Assembly: GCF_900149705.1 (NCBI RefSeq)
Contig: NZ_LT703001.1
Location: 992,001 to 1,056,000 of the forward strand
Reading direction: 5' to 3'
Origin: Sphingorhabdus sp. Alg231-15
GTDB taxonomy: Bacteria; Pseudomonadota; Alphaproteobacteria; Sphingomonadales; Sphingomonadaceae
DNA length: 64,000 bases
The position numbers and the translations under genes were made by a program. Shown piece by piece: positions 1 through 9,036 of the stretch (positions are counted from its first letter, which is position 1; each line of letters opens with the position of its first letter). Under the pieces are notes generated by a model. It worked only from the letters and a program-made list of their open reading frames with translations, did not search any database and was not told the DNA's origin.

Positions 1-572
1 TGGTTGATTTCGGCTTTTTCGGCCTTGCCCTTTTCGGTATCGAAAATTTCCGGATTGTCTCTGGTTTCACAGTGATGACCCCCCTCGATCTTTATGACAT
101 GCCCTATACCCATAGTCTCCTCGGCAGCGGTGTCTGGGCGCTTGGCTTTGCACTTCTGATTTGGCTATTCACTCGCAACAAAACAGGCGCCCTGATTGGC
201 GGCGCTGTCGTATTATCCCATTGGCTGCTCGATCTACTGGTCCACGCACCGGATCTGACATTGGCTGGATCCCCGCCCAAACTGGGCTTCGGACTTTGGG
301 ATTATCCAGCGATCACTATGCCACTGGAGCTGATAATGACCTTTGGCGCGCTCGCTTTTTTTGTGTTTCGGACAAGATCAACGGCACCGCGCTCTAAACT
401 GGCATTAGTCCTTCTGGTCATATTGTTGCTCGCGTTCCAACTCATTAACTGGTTCGGACCGGAACCCGAGGCAGCCGATATGGCAATGATGATTTCAGCA
501 TTGGTTGCCTTCGCACTCGCCGCGTTAGCCGCCGCATTTGTGAGCAGGACCAGAACATTAAAGCTTGCCTGA
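1..572 (+). CDS. Membrane protein, DUF457/YdjM-like (5' end outside window)
   Basis: The reading frame is open from the first bases of the window (codons from base 3), so the true start lies upstream. GTG72 and ATG75 are only internal candidates. Four or more hydrophobic segments are visible, with an MPYTHSL stretch early and SHWLLDLLVH in the middle. Histidines and aspartates at such positions resemble the YdjM/DUF457 group of membrane proteins called putative metal-dependent hydrolases. The molecular function is unknown. It ends 28 bases before the next membrane-protein gene, so the two may be cotranscribed. The family call is tentative; membrane location is fairly sure. Confidence 0.7.
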   Translation, partial: VDFGFFGLALFGIENFRIVSGFTVMTPLDLYDMPYTHSLLGSGVWALGFALLIWLFTRNKTGALIGGAVVLSHWLLDLLVHAPDLTLAGSPPKLGFGLWDYPAITMPLELIMTFGALAFFVFRTRSTAPRSKLALVLLVILLLAFQLINWFGPEPEAADMAMMISALVAFALAALAAAFVSRTRTLKLA

Positions 573-600
573 ATAGCAGGGCTAGCAGTTAGGAATAAGC

Positions 601-1008
601 ATGGCTCAGTTTTTGATCGCCTACATATTAGCCGCCATCATCTTTGGCATTTTGGACTTTCTGTGGCTCAGCAATATGGCGAACAGTTTGTACCGCCCGG
701 TGATCGGCGAAATCATGGCGGATGAGTTTCGCAAGTTACCCGCCCTCGCCTTTTATTTGATCTATCTGTTCGGAATCATCTGGTTTGGTGTCAAACCAGC
801 ACTGGCTAGCGGACAATGGACGACAGCCTTGCTCAACGGAGCGCTTTTCGGCGGCATTGCGTACGCGACCTATGACTTGACCAGCCAAGCGGTACTCAAG
901 GTCTGGTCTACCAAGATTACCCTATATGATATTGCCTGGGGGACGTTTGCGACAGGGGTCACCGCCGCGTTGACGGCCTATCTGGTTCTTCGTTTCGTTA
1001 AAACCTAG
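601..1008 (+). CDS. DUF2177 family membrane protein
   Basis: This 135-residue protein has four predicted membrane helices. It carries the family pattern of DUF2177: a helix containing LDFLWL near the N-terminus, the YATYDLTSQAV segment in the middle, and a YDIAWGTFATG motif before the last helix. Its length matches the family. No biochemical role is known for DUF2177. It follows the preceding membrane gene by 28 bases, without a visible terminator, which suggests a small operon of inner-membrane proteins. Confidence 0.85.
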   Translation: MAQFLIAYILAAIIFGILDFLWLSNMANSLYRPVIGEIMADEFRKLPALAFYLIYLFGIIWFGVKPALASGQWTTALLNGALFGGIAYATYDLTSQAVLKVWSTKITLYDIAWGTFATGVTAALTAYLVLRFVKT

Positions 1009-1047
1009 ATTGACCTTAATGGGTGTGACAGCGCTGTCACATCGATA

Positions 1048-1227
1048 TCAATCCTTTGATTTTGCATTAAGAATCCGCAGCCTTTCGGGCAGCTCCGCCA
1101 TGACCTCTCGCCGTTGATCTGGTGTAGAGGAAGCCCATTCCGCTATTTCCGACAAAGTGCGGCCGCATCCGACACATAGACCAGTTGGGCGATCTATGGC
1201 GCATATATCATTGCAGGGCGATTCCAT
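1048..1227 (-). CDS. DUF1289 domain protein, small Cys-rich
   Basis: A short protein of about 59 residues with the DUF1289 signature: SPCNDIC, then [16 protein letters not shown], i.e. four cysteines in a C-x3-C-x8-C-x2-C arrangement that could bind a metal. The ATG at 1227 was chosen because an AAGGG lies six bases upstream and family members start just before the SPC motif. A longer form starting at 1263 would add 12 residues. It is convergent with the DUF2177 gene. The function is unknown. Confidence 0.8.
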   Translation of the reverse strand: MESPCNDICAIDRPTGLCVGCGRTLSEIAEWASSTPDQRREVMAELPERLRILNAKSKD

Positions 1228-1297
1228 GAGGCCCTTAACAGCATAATCATCGATCAGGTGCAAACCCGTAGCTTGCAGATGCCTCTATGGGTGTGGA

Positions 1298-1897
1298 TCA
1301 GGACGTCAGCTGTTCGTCAATTTGTCCCAAACGCTCTTTGCCGAAATACATTTCTCCATCAACATACATGGTCGGGATACCAAAGGCACCGCGCTCGACC
1401 GCGTTCTCGACATTGTCCATCAATTCTTGTTTAACCGCTGGATCCTGTGTCTTTGCAAATAGCTCTTGCGCATCAAAGCCGCCATCTTGAAGGATTTTGC
1501 CGAGAACTTCGGTATCTGTCACGTCCAGTTGCTCTTCCCATATTGCGGGCAGCAATGTTTCGATGAATGTGGCACGTTTTTCCGGCTTCAGCGCAACCAA
1601 CATCCGTTGCAGACTTATGGTATTGAAAGGAAAATGCGGGTTCATCTGGAATTTGGTCAGGCTATGTTTGGTGATGAAGCGATTCATCTCAAGCATCGCA
1701 TAGGGATTCTTGCCTTTGACTTCCGCGTCACGAATGAAAGGCGGGGCGTTACCGGTCAGCTTATGCATTCCGCCCAAAAACGCGGGTATCACCTCAATCG
1801 TCGCGCCATGTTTATCGGCCAATGCCTTTAGCGGTTGCCAGATCAGATAAGCATTGGGGCTAACGAAATCGAATATAAGCTCAATCGTCTTGGTCAT
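1298..1897 (-). CDS. 2-hydroxychromene-2-carboxylate isomerase family protein (DsbA/GST-kappa fold)
   Basis: A protein of about 199 residues of the DSBA-like thioredoxin-fold family that includes HCCA isomerase (NahD) and GST kappa. It has FDFVSPNAYL near the N-terminus, where the serine replaces the redox cysteine and would bind glutathione, and GAFGIPTMYVDGEMYFGKERL at the C-terminal end. Start ATG1897 has AAGGAAAA upstream and avoids overlap with the next gene; an in-frame extension to 1960 would overlap it. It lies 13 bases after an SDR gene on the same strand, so the pair probably forms an operon. The natural substrate cannot be read from the sequence. Confidence 0.85.
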   Translation of the reverse strand: MTKTIELIFDFVSPNAYLIWQPLKALADKHGATIEVIPAFLGGMHKLTGNAPPFIRDAEVKGKNPYAMLEMNRFITKHSLTKFQMNPHFPFNTISLQRMLVALKPEKRATFIETLLPAIWEEQLDVTDTEVLGKILQDGGFDAQELFAKTQDPAVKQELMDNVENAVERGAFGIPTMYVDGEMYFGKERLGQIDEQLTS

Positions 1898-1910
1898 TGG
1901 TTTTCCTTCA

Positions 1911-2633
1911 TCACCATTTTTCAGCCCATGGCCGCACGTCCATTTCAAATGTCCATGCACTGCGTGGCTGTTCGTGTAACATCACATAATTTTGTGCCAG
2001 ATCATCAGGATTGACCACGCCGTCATTGGCTTTGCGTTCCTCATAGTCTGGCAGCATTCCTTTGATCCAATCGGTATCTACGGCTGCATCAATCACGACA
2101 TGGGCGACATGAATATTTTGCGGCCCCATTTCGCGCGCAAGGCTTTGCACCAAATTGCGAAGCGCGGCTTTCGCGCTGGCGAAGGCGCCAAATCCTGCCG
2201 CACCGCGCATGCTAGCCGTTGCGCCAGTAAAGAGGATTGATCCGTGGCCGCGTTTGGTCATGATGCGCGCCGCTTCGCGTCCGGTTAGAAACCCCGCTAG
2301 GGTTGCCATTTCCCAGATTTTCAGAAACTTTTGTGCGCTGGTATCGAGGATCGTCATCGGTACATTGGCGCCGACGTTAAAAACCACGCAGTCCAGCGGG
2401 CCGATATCGGCCTCGATTTTGGCAAACAGAGCTTCAACCTGGTCTTCCTTGCGCGCGTCACAGGAAAATCCATGAGCCTGCTTGCCAGCGCTGCGGAGTT
2501 CTTCAACCAGCGGGTCAAGCTTTTCTCCGCCGCGTCGCGCGCCGCAGACGATATAGCCTTTGTCGGCAAAGGCACGCATGATTGCGCTGCCGATGGCGTC
2601 CCCTGCCCCGACGACCAAAACCACTTTATCCAT
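1911..2633 (-). CDS. SDR family oxidoreductase with Phe at the catalytic Tyr position
   Basis: A 240-residue Rossmann protein. The cofactor loop GAGDAIGSAI sits near residues 9-18, and the NVGAN segment corresponds to the usual NNAG. The catalytic region reads FTGATAS, then ten residues later FASAK, where classical SDRs have YxxxK, so phenylalanine replaces the proton-donor tyrosine. ATG2633 has GGAGC seven bases upstream. It sits upstream of the DsbA-fold isomerase in a likely operon and diverges from purL. It may still bind NAD(P), but ordinary alcohol/ketone catalysis is doubtful. I recall a subfamily with this substitution; that is memory, not a search. Confidence 0.85.
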   Translation of the reverse strand: MDKVVLVVGAGDAIGSAIMRAFADKGYIVCGARRGGEKLDPLVEELRSAGKQAHGFSCDARKEDQVEALFAKIEADIGPLDCVVFNVGANVPMTILDTSAQKFLKIWEMATLAGFLTGREAARIMTKRGHGSILFTGATASMRGAAGFGAFASAKAALRNLVQSLAREMGPQNIHVAHVVIDAAVDTDWIKGMLPDYEERKANDGVVNPDDLAQNYVMLHEQPRSAWTFEMDVRPWAEKW

Positions 2634-2761
2634 AATTTGCTCCAGCCATCGACCAATTTCAGTTTCATAATGAAACCATGTTTCGAATCTAAATGCAATG
2701 GGCTCTGCAAAACTGATAATTCACACTAGGCGGAATCGGGACGGCTCGTTAAAGGGTCTTC

Positions 2762-5062
2762 ATGACACAGACATCCTCGCGCACCGCTGAAAAAATCACA
2801 CCTGAAATTGTTGCCGAACATGGCCTCAACGAAGAAGAATATCAGCGCATCTTAAACGCGCTTGGCCGCGAGCCAAATATCACAGAGCTTGGCATTTTTT
2901 CGGTCATGTGGTCCGAGCATTGTTCTTATAAAAGCTCTCGTTTGCACTTGAAGAAACTCCCCACCACGGGTCCTCAGGTCATCTGTGGTCCTGGCGAAAA
3001 TGCCGGTGTGATTGACATCGGCGATGGTCAGGCAGCGATCTTCAAGATGGAAAGCCACAACCACCCATCTTATATCGAACCTTATCAGGGCGCAGCAACC
3101 GGTGTGGGCGGTATTTTGCGCGACGTCTTCACCATGGGTGCGCGTCCAGTGGCGAATTTGAATGCCCTGCGCTTCGGACGGCCCGAGCATCCCAAGATGA
3201 AACATCTCGTCAAAGGCGTCGTTGCGGGCATTGGCGGCTATGGCAATTGCGTCGGTGTACCGACCGTTGGCGGCGAAACCAATTTCCATGAAGCCTATGA
3301 TGGCAATATCATCGTCAACGCGATGACCGTGGGCGTGGCGGATGCGGACAAGATTTTCTATTCCGCCGCTTCAGGCGTTGGCAACCCCATCGTCTATGTC
3401 GGCTCGAAAACCGGTCGCGACGGCATTCATGGTGCAACCATGGCGAGTGCGGAATTTGATGATGACAGCGATGAGAAGCGTCCCACGGTACAAGTTGGCG
3501 ATCCGTTTACAGAGAAGTTGCTGATCGAGGCCTGTCTCGAATTAATGGCCAGTGATGCGATTGTCGCGATTCAGGATATGGGCGCAGCCGGCCTCACCAG
3601 CTCCAGCGTCGAAATGGCAACCAACGGCGAAGTTGGCATCATTCTCGACATGGATAAGGTTCCGTGTCGCGAAACCGAGATGACCGCTTACGAGATGATG
3701 CTGTCCGAAAGCCAGGAACGCATGCTGATGGTCCTGAAACCCGGCCGCGAGGAAATGGCCGAGGCGATTTTCACCAAATGGGAACTGGATTTCGCGGTTA
3801 TTGGCGAAGTGACCGACACCCGCCGCATGGTGCTGACGCACAAAGGCGAAACCGTCTGCGATATTCCGCTTGGCCCGCTCGCCGACGACGCACCGCTTTA
3901 CGACCGGCCTCATCTGACGCAGGAAGAATATAAAGCGCATGTAGCAACCAAACCGCTCGGCGACATACCCGAAAGCACCGATATTGGCGCAGACCTGCTC
4001 AAGATGATGGCCAGCCCAGCCCTCGCCTCCCGTCGCTGGATCTGGGAGCAATATGATAGCCAGGTTGGCGCAGACACGGCGCAGCGCTCCGGCGGTGACG
4101 CGGCGGTCGTCCGTGTCCACGGCACCAACAAAGGTTTGGCGATCACCACCGACTGCACCCCGCGCTATTGCAAAGCCGATCCGGTCGAAGGCGGCAAGCA
4201 GGCTATTGCCGAAGCCTATCGCAATCTCTGCGCGGTTGGAGCAAAACCGCTCGCGACAACCGATTGCATGAATTTCGGTAATCCTGAAAAGCCACATATC
4301 ATGGCGCAATTTGTCGGCTGCATCGAAGGCATGGCCGAAGCCTGTGAAGCGCTCGATATGCCAATCGTGTCTGGCAATGTGAGCCTGTATAATGAAACCA
4401 CCGGCGCAGATGGCGTGAGCCATGCGATTCTACCGACACCCGCTATTGGCGCGGTGGGGTTGATTGATGATCTCGACAAGATGATGACCCTTGGGTTCAA
4501 GGGCGTGGACCATGCAATTGTTGTTCTGGGAACCACATCTTTGGAAAAGTTGGACGTGGATAGCGGCCTTGGTGAATTGGGGCAAGAACTTGGACAATCC
4601 CTATGGCTGCGACAGTTCGGTGAAGTTGAGGCTGGCTCACCTCCCGCGGTCAACCTTGAGCAAGAACGTATAGTTGGCGATTTTGTTCGGAAGTTAATAA
4701 ATGAAGGTGAGGTCAGTGCGGTCCATGACATCTCTGATGGCGGTGTCGCTGTCTCTTTGACAGAGATGGCCCTCGCCAGCGGAATTGGCGCCTCCGTGCT
4801 GTCCATGGGCAACATCATCAAAGACGCATTTTCGGAAGATCAAGGCAGATATATTGTCACTTTACCATGGTCTGATCGTGAGAGTTGGGCCGAGTTCAAG
4901 AAGGCGGCTGAATCCGCTGGAGTGACTGCCTCATGGATCGGGGGCACCCAGGGAGATTCGATTTCCTGGACCGATGGTGAAGATACGCCAGTTGCCGACA
5001 TCCCCCTCTCCGACCTCCGCGAAGCCAGTGACAGTTTCTTCCGCGACTGGATGGAAGACTAG
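2762..5062 (+). CDS. purL: Phosphoribosylformylglycinamidine synthase subunit PurL
   Basis: PurL uses ATP and ammonia from the PurQ subunit to turn FGAR into FGAM in purine synthesis. The 766-residue length fits the small-type PurL that works with separate PurS and PurQ, neither of which is in the window. Visible motifs are WSEHCSYK (50-57), SHNHPS (98-103), a glycine-rich [11 protein letters not shown] segment, and two repeated AIRS-like halves, the second containing [11 protein letters not shown] and [12 protein letters not shown]2762 has AAAGGG upstream. Codon choice in the last ~500 bases looks less biased than in the rest. It ends five bases before a convergent gene. Confidence 0.98.
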   Translation: MTQTSSRTAEKITPEIVAEHGLNEEEYQRILNALGREPNITELGIFSVMWSEHCSYKSSRLHLKKLPTTGPQVICGPGENAGVIDIGDGQAAIFKMESHNHPSYIEPYQGAATGVGGILRDVFTMGARPVANLNALRFGRPEHPKMKHLVKGVVAGIGGYGNCVGVPTVGGETNFHEAYDGNIIVNAMTVGVADADKIFYSAASGVGNPIVYVGSKTGRDGIHGATMASAEFDDDSDEKRPTVQVGDPFTEKLLIEACLELMASDAIVAIQDMGAAGLTSSSVEMATNGEVGIILDMDKVPCRETEMTAYEMMLSESQERMLMVLKPGREEMAEAIFTKWELDFAVIGEVTDTRRMVLTHKGETVCDIPLGPLADDAPLYDRPHLTQEEYKAHVATKPLGDIPESTDIGADLLKMMASPALASRRWIWEQYDSQVGADTAQRSGGDAAVVRVHGTNKGLAITTDCTPRYCKADPVEGGKQAIAEAYRNLCAVGAKPLATTDCMNFGNPEKPHIMAQFVGCIEGMAEACEALDMPIVSGNVSLYNETTGADGVSHAILPTPAIGAVGLIDDLDKMMTLGFKGVDHAIVVLGTTSLEKLDVDSGLGELGQELGQSLWLRQFGEVEAGSPPAVNLEQERIVGDFVRKLINEGEVSAVHDISDGGVAVSLTEMALASGIGASVLSMGNIIKDAFSEDQGRYIVTLPWSDRESWAEFKKAAESAGVTASWIGGTQGDSISWTDGEDTPVADIPLSDLREASDSFFRDWMED

Positions 5063-5066
5063 CCGC

Positions 5067-6596
5067 TTAAGCGTTCAATCCAACGCTATCCAGAAACGGT
5101 GAGGAGAACGCATCGCGTTCCGCCGCATCGGGCAGCAACAGTTTGCGCACCTGATTCCAGCGATCAACGCTCCCGCCATAGCCGCGCCGCACGCGAGCCT
5201 TGGTGAGGTCGTGCATTTTTCCCCAATGCTGAGTAAAGGGCATGCCTGCTGCCTCCAACCGTTGACCAGCCAAAGTAATCAACTTGCGCGTCGCAGGCGT
5301 GTCGATGCCGTCAATATCTATCACGCAACTAGGGTCATAGCGCGTGAAGGCCATCATGCCTGGTGATTTTTGCGCATAGCGACAGGTGAATACAACCGGC
5401 GCATTTTTATGGACCAGAAACGCCTGACGCATGATTTCGAGTGCCGTTGTGACCTGAGCAATCGGTACAGCAAAACCAGAGCTCGCAATCCCCTCACGCG
5501 CGCTGGTGAAGCTATAGGTCTCGCCGGGCAGTCGCCATTCATGCGGCCGGTCAGATCGCACTTTCAGCTCTGCCTGTATCAGCAGGCTGGTCGCTGTGTT
5601 CCGCAAGTCGGGAAACATCTTGATTGCCGAAGCGATTAGCCTTGGCAGATCGGTCCCCGGTTCGGCCTCGGATTTCAGGTTATAGTCGGCACGATAGCCG
5701 GGCGGGCAAAGCTCTTTATAGCGCACCGTCGTATAACCAATGTCCATCTTGTTGGGATCAAGGATCACCTGAAAGAAATAGGGTCTGCGAGTCTGATCCG
5801 GCAGACCTGATCCGCGAAAATCGAGCATATTGAGCGCGCCTTGCAGCTGGCCGAAAGGAATATGCAACAACGACGAATTGAGCAGGTATCGCCCCGTCGC
5901 ACGCAACATCACTGAGTGGACAATGCCCAATGCGCCCAGGCTGACAAGCGCCGCATCAAATTTGGCATCATCGCGCACCAGTGTTGCACCGAGCTTGGCG
6001 GCAAAATTTGCATTCATCACCGGGGCTCGGGCCGGTTCAATCCATAGGTTCTGGGTGGCCGTCAGGATTTGAATTCCCGCTACCTCGCTTTCCATCGGAC
6101 CAACATCCACAGCTGAACCATGCACACCGGTTCCAATGGCTCCAGCGATGGTCTGACCATTACTCGCCCCTGAAGTGCGCAGCGCGCGGCGACGAGATGT
6201 TGTTTCCAATCGCTCGTTTATCTTTGAAATATTCGTGCCGCATTGCACCAGATAGAGATCATCTCGCGATGTCGCGCTCGCTAGATCGACATCGGAAGCA
6301 CCAACATTGAACGTCCAGTCAAGATTGGCGGTTTCCACGACCCAGCCGTCCTTGACCGCAGGAATATCGGAAAAGGACCAGCGCGATCCACAGGCCCGGA
6401 TTTGCACGCCCGCCGTCAGCGCATCAGCGATAATCCCTTGCAAACGCGCCGCCGTTTCGCGCATTCCCGACATCGTGGCACGCGTCGGATTTTCATTATG
6501 AACCCGCAGCCGTTTGGCAATTGGCATCTTGATATTGAAGTGATGGTTCACCCATTCAATATTATTGTTCACCTGGATCTGATTGGGGGGCATCAT
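5067..6596 (-). CDS. FAD-binding sugar-1,4-lactone oxidase-like protein
   Basis: A 509-residue flavoprotein of the FAD_binding_4 plus ALO family. The FAD domain shows RACGSRWSFSD, VQCGTNISKINERLE, and SGASNGQTIAGAIGTGVHGS. The C-terminal part carries the ALO-type HWGKMHDLT motif. Family members oxidise aldonolactones or alditols, passing electrons to oxygen or a cytochrome. No signal peptide is visible. ATG6596 is followed directly by a second ATG and preceded by GGGAG. It is downstream of the Bor-like lipoprotein gene on the same strand, with a 29-base gap. The substrate is unknown. Confidence 0.85.
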   Translation of the reverse strand: MMPPNQIQVNNNIEWVNHHFNIKMPIAKRLRVHNENPTRATMSGMRETAARLQGIIADALTAGVQIRACGSRWSFSDIPAVKDGWVVETANLDWTFNVGASDVDLASATSRDDLYLVQCGTNISKINERLETTSRRRALRTSGASNGQTIAGAIGTGVHGSAVDVGPMESEVAGIQILTATQNLWIEPARAPVMNANFAAKLGATLVRDDAKFDAALVSLGALGIVHSVMLRATGRYLLNSSLLHIPFGQLQGALNMLDFRGSGLPDQTRRPYFFQVILDPNKMDIGYTTVRYKELCPPGYRADYNLKSEAEPGTDLPRLIASAIKMFPDLRNTATSLLIQAELKVRSDRPHEWRLPGETYSFTSAREGIASSGFAVPIAQVTTALEIMRQAFLVHKNAPVVFTCRYAQKSPGMMAFTRYDPSCVIDIDGIDTPATRKLITLAGQRLEAAGMPFTQHWGKMHDLTKARVRRGYGGSVDRWNQVRKLLLPDAAERDAFSSPFLDSVGLNA

Positions 6597-6625
6597 ATTT
6601 CTCCCGTCCGGCCGAATGCGGTGGA

Positions 6626-6955
6626 CTATTCGTCAGTGCTACCTTCATCGGAAGGCACTTTGGCACAGTAATATTCGATGGTGGTCGGCTGATAGAAGCC
6701 CAGCGACAATACCGTGATCAATGACTGTCCGAAATTCGTTTTGACGCGCACTTCGTCAATCAAGTTGGTCTGGCAATCGGCAACATTGCGGGGTTGCCCC
6801 CTTGGCAACAAATAGGCCTTGCTATTCACTATGGCATGCTCACCATCGGGATTGGGGCGCTGCACCACGAGCCGATGTTCGGCGCAGCTCGATAGCAGCA
6901 CCGCACTGATCAAAATCAGTCCTAATCGCTTTTGCAAGATATTGCCTTCCTTCAT
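6626..6955 (-). CDS. Bor/Iss-like lipoprotein
   Basis: A protein of about 109 residues with a lipoprotein signal peptide ending in LLSSC, so it should be lipid-anchored at Cys24. The C-terminal half resembles the phage-lambda Bor/Iss lipoproteins: a DC pair, a stretch ending in TNFGQSL, then LSLGFYQPTTIEYYC, close to Bor's LGIYTPLEARVYC. Bor and Iss are linked to serum resistance in enteric bacteria; a role here is not implied. ATG6955 was preferred over the longer 7030 start because it places the signal peptide at the N-terminus. Confidence 0.7.
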   Translation of the reverse strand: MKEGNILQKRLGLILISAVLLSSCAEHRLVVQRPNPDGEHAIVNSKAYLLPRGQPRNVADCQTNLIDEVRVKTNFGQSLITVLSLGFYQPTTIEYYCAKVPSDEGSTDE

Positions 6956-7115
6956 GTGAGTCCGGTCCTCTTGGATCTCGGTACTTCGAATTTCAGGCGA
7001 CCCTGCCACTTTATCGCCGAATCGCAGCATAATCGCAATGGGGGTTTTCTGCCAGACCAGTGTTGCTGCTGCGTCACTTGATGACCTGCCGTCATTGTCC
7101 TGCTATGCTTGCATC

Positions 7116-7535
7116 ATGCCTACAACACAAAATGCTGGTTACTCAGGGACACCGCTCGCAAAGAAGCTCAGCCTGAAAGACGGTATGACGGTTTGGTTTG
7201 AAGGGATGCCCGACAGTGTCCGCGCCGAGATTGATACCTATGGCTTGGCATTTGAAGAGCATGACACGCCTTTTCAAGGACTCAACGCAGCTCATATTTT
7301 TGTCAAGGAACGCGCGCTACTCGAGCAGCATCTCACCGCACTCCGCACCTTGATCGATCCAGCCGGTCAGGTTTGGGTCAGTTGGCCGAAAAAGGCATCA
7401 AAAGTCGAAACCGATATCACCGAGGATACCATTCGCAGTGTCTGTTTGCCGATGGGCTTTGTCGACATCAAGGTCTGCGCCGTGGATGCGATCTGGTCCG
7501 GCCTAAAACTGACAATTCGCAAAGAACTGCGCTGA
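7116..7535 (+). CDS. DUF3052 family protein
   Basis: A cytoplasmic protein of about 139 residues. The family pattern is clear: AGYSGTPLAKKL at the N-terminus, WVSWPKKAS in the centre, TDITEDTIR, then GFVDIKVCAVDAIWSGLKL near the end. DUF3052 proteins have no assigned function. The ATG at 7116 is chosen because homologues begin shortly before the GYSGTPL motif; no convincing ribosome site is seen. An in-frame upstream start at 7038 would add 26 residues that do not look conserved. The next gene follows after 50 bases. Confidence 0.85.
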   Translation: MPTTQNAGYSGTPLAKKLSLKDGMTVWFEGMPDSVRAEIDTYGLAFEEHDTPFQGLNAAHIFVKERALLEQHLTALRTLIDPAGQVWVSWPKKASKVETDITEDTIRSVCLPMGFVDIKVCAVDAIWSGLKLTIRKELR

Positions 7536-7585
7536 AATCTGGTTATTCAGGAATCCTACGGATTTCTCAATTTCAGGACAGCGCC

Positions 7586-8008
7586 ATGACAGAATTACAT
7601 TGGACAGAGATTTGCAAGAATGCGCTCGTGCTCATCCGCGATCTGGTCGTTTTGGGTATAGTCATCTTTTTCCTGTTTTTCCCGATCCAGTTTGGAGAAC
7701 AGCTCGGCAAAACAAATATCGGTCGCTTCAGTGCCTTTGGCGTAGAAGTGGAATTGCAAGCCAAAGAGATGCGCGATCAGGCAGAAGCAGCGAGAACCGA
7801 AGTCGCCGAAGCGCAGGCGGCTGTTGATCAGACACTTTCCGATCTCAGAACGTGGTCGCGAACCAATCCGCAAATCCGCGGGCGCGCCAGCCAACTCGAA
7901 CAGAAAGTGGAAGAGTCATCGCAAAAATTGACCAGTGCAAAGAGCGAAATTGATCGCTCCATTACCGGATATGATGTCTTGGTAAAAAAAATAGAAGCGG
8001 CGCAATAA
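7586..8008 (+). CDS. Membrane-anchored coiled-coil protein, unknown
   Basis: A protein of 140 residues with one strong membrane helix near residues 15-37 (VVLGIVIFFLFFPIQF), then about 90 residues rich in Glu, Gln, Ala and Lys in heptad-like spacing, typical of a long coiled coil. It is probably an inner-membrane-anchored rod. I do not recognise a family. The longer frame starting at 7373 runs through the preceding gene in another frame and is unlikely; ATG7586 follows an AGGACAG stretch. It lies downstream of the DUF3052 gene and is convergent with coq4, 14 bases apart. Confidence 0.65.
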   Translation: MTELHWTEICKNALVLIRDLVVLGIVIFFLFFPIQFGEQLGKTNIGRFSAFGVEVELQAKEMRDQAEAARTEVAEAQAAVDQTLSDLRTWSRTNPQIRGRASQLEQKVEESSQKLTSAKSEIDRSITGYDVLVKKIEAAQ

Positions 8009-8022
8009 CGCCGCTTGCAAAC

Positions 8023-8811
8023 CTATGCTGGCTGACCCAGCAAATTATAAGGATCAATACCTTGTGCTTCATAGGCTGCATGTGCCTGCTTGTAGTACAC
8101 CGGCTCGCCTATGTTCAGAAATGCGCGGGCTTCATCAAGTGGCATCGCCAATATCTTCTCGATATCATAATAGGCTAGTCGCTTGGCTGCCTTGCCCAGT
8201 TTTTGTCCTTCGCGAACAGCTTTCAAAACAGGTGCATCCGTTGGTGCCTGCTTCTTCATTTCCAGCGCACCTGCATAAGCAATGAACAACACGCCAAGAT
8301 TGGGGTTCTGGCTATAGGTAAAGCCCAGCACACATTGCTCTCCCAGCGCATCGCGGCCATAGCCGGTCAGAACGTGAAGCAAGTCATGCGTGTCCCGCAT
8401 CCGGTTGCCGAACCATTCGGTAATGTCGTTACGCTTTTCATATGTCTCGCCATAGCGATCAAATTCTGCAACCAGTCCAGCGGCTGTCAGGCCTTCCTTC
8501 TTCATGAAACGGACATAGGCCTGCCCCAGACTGTCGGCTGGAAGTTCACGCAATTTGTCATGATCATCCAGCATCGCTGGCAAATCGACATTGCGCTCCA
8601 TCAATTCCTGCGCATGGGGAGTTTTCAGAAAGCGTTTGGCGTTACGGATAAAGGCTTTGCCGGCAAGCGCCTCGATAATGTGGAACACCTCCGCTGTATC
8701 TTCCTTGTCCGCGATCAAATTGCGGAAATGCCGGAACGCCTTTATCGGACGAATTTTCGGCGGCGCATGTTTGGTATTGAGCAAAGGCATTGTTGTCGGA
8801 GAAACTGTCAT
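8023..8811 (-). CDS. Ubiquinone biosynthesis Coq4 family protein
   Basis: The protein matches Coq4, a helical protein needed for ubiquinone synthesis in mitochondria and present in many sphingomonads. It has the metal-binding-type motif HDLLHVLTGYGRDALGE (HDxxH followed by a Glu), the upstream DITEWFGNRMRDT and the typical C-terminal helix. About 262 residues from ATG8811. The frame runs to 8922 with a further 37 N-terminal residues that lack family character. No strong ribosome site supports either start. The next gene upstream is divergent, so a promoter probably lies near 8815-9030. Confidence 0.88.
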   Translation of the reverse strand: MTVSPTTMPLLNTKHAPPKIRPIKAFRHFRNLIADKEDTAEVFHIIEALAGKAFIRNAKRFLKTPHAQELMERNVDLPAMLDDHDKLRELPADSLGQAYVRFMKKEGLTAAGLVAEFDRYGETYEKRNDITEWFGNRMRDTHDLLHVLTGYGRDALGEQCVLGFTYSQNPNLGVLFIAYAGALEMKKQAPTDAPVLKAVREGQKLGKAAKRLAYYDIEKILAMPLDEARAFLNIGEPVYYKQAHAAYEAQGIDPYNLLGQPA

Positions 8812-9036
8812 AAAGGAATCGCTTAATTGGCTATTGTTAAAGACTTGATATCGATTACTAACATCAATGTCAATAGTAGATAATTGCTTTCCTACGCACC
8901 GCTTCCCGTTTAAGCCGTTCAACAGAAAACCTGATCACTTGCTCAACCTCCACAAGAGAAAAAAGGGGGTGAGACTTGTGTGAACTTTGGAATGATATTA
9001 CGCGCCCGAAACTTCGCGGCGTGGAGGAAAAACGGG

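Noticed and set aside
3542-4423. 293-codon frame opposite purL
   Set aside because: Shadow of purL, no family features and no ribosome site.
7373-7585. N-terminal extension of the coiled-coil protein gene
   Set aside because: This part overlaps the DUF3052 gene in another frame and reads as random sequence; ATG7586 directly precedes the membrane helix.
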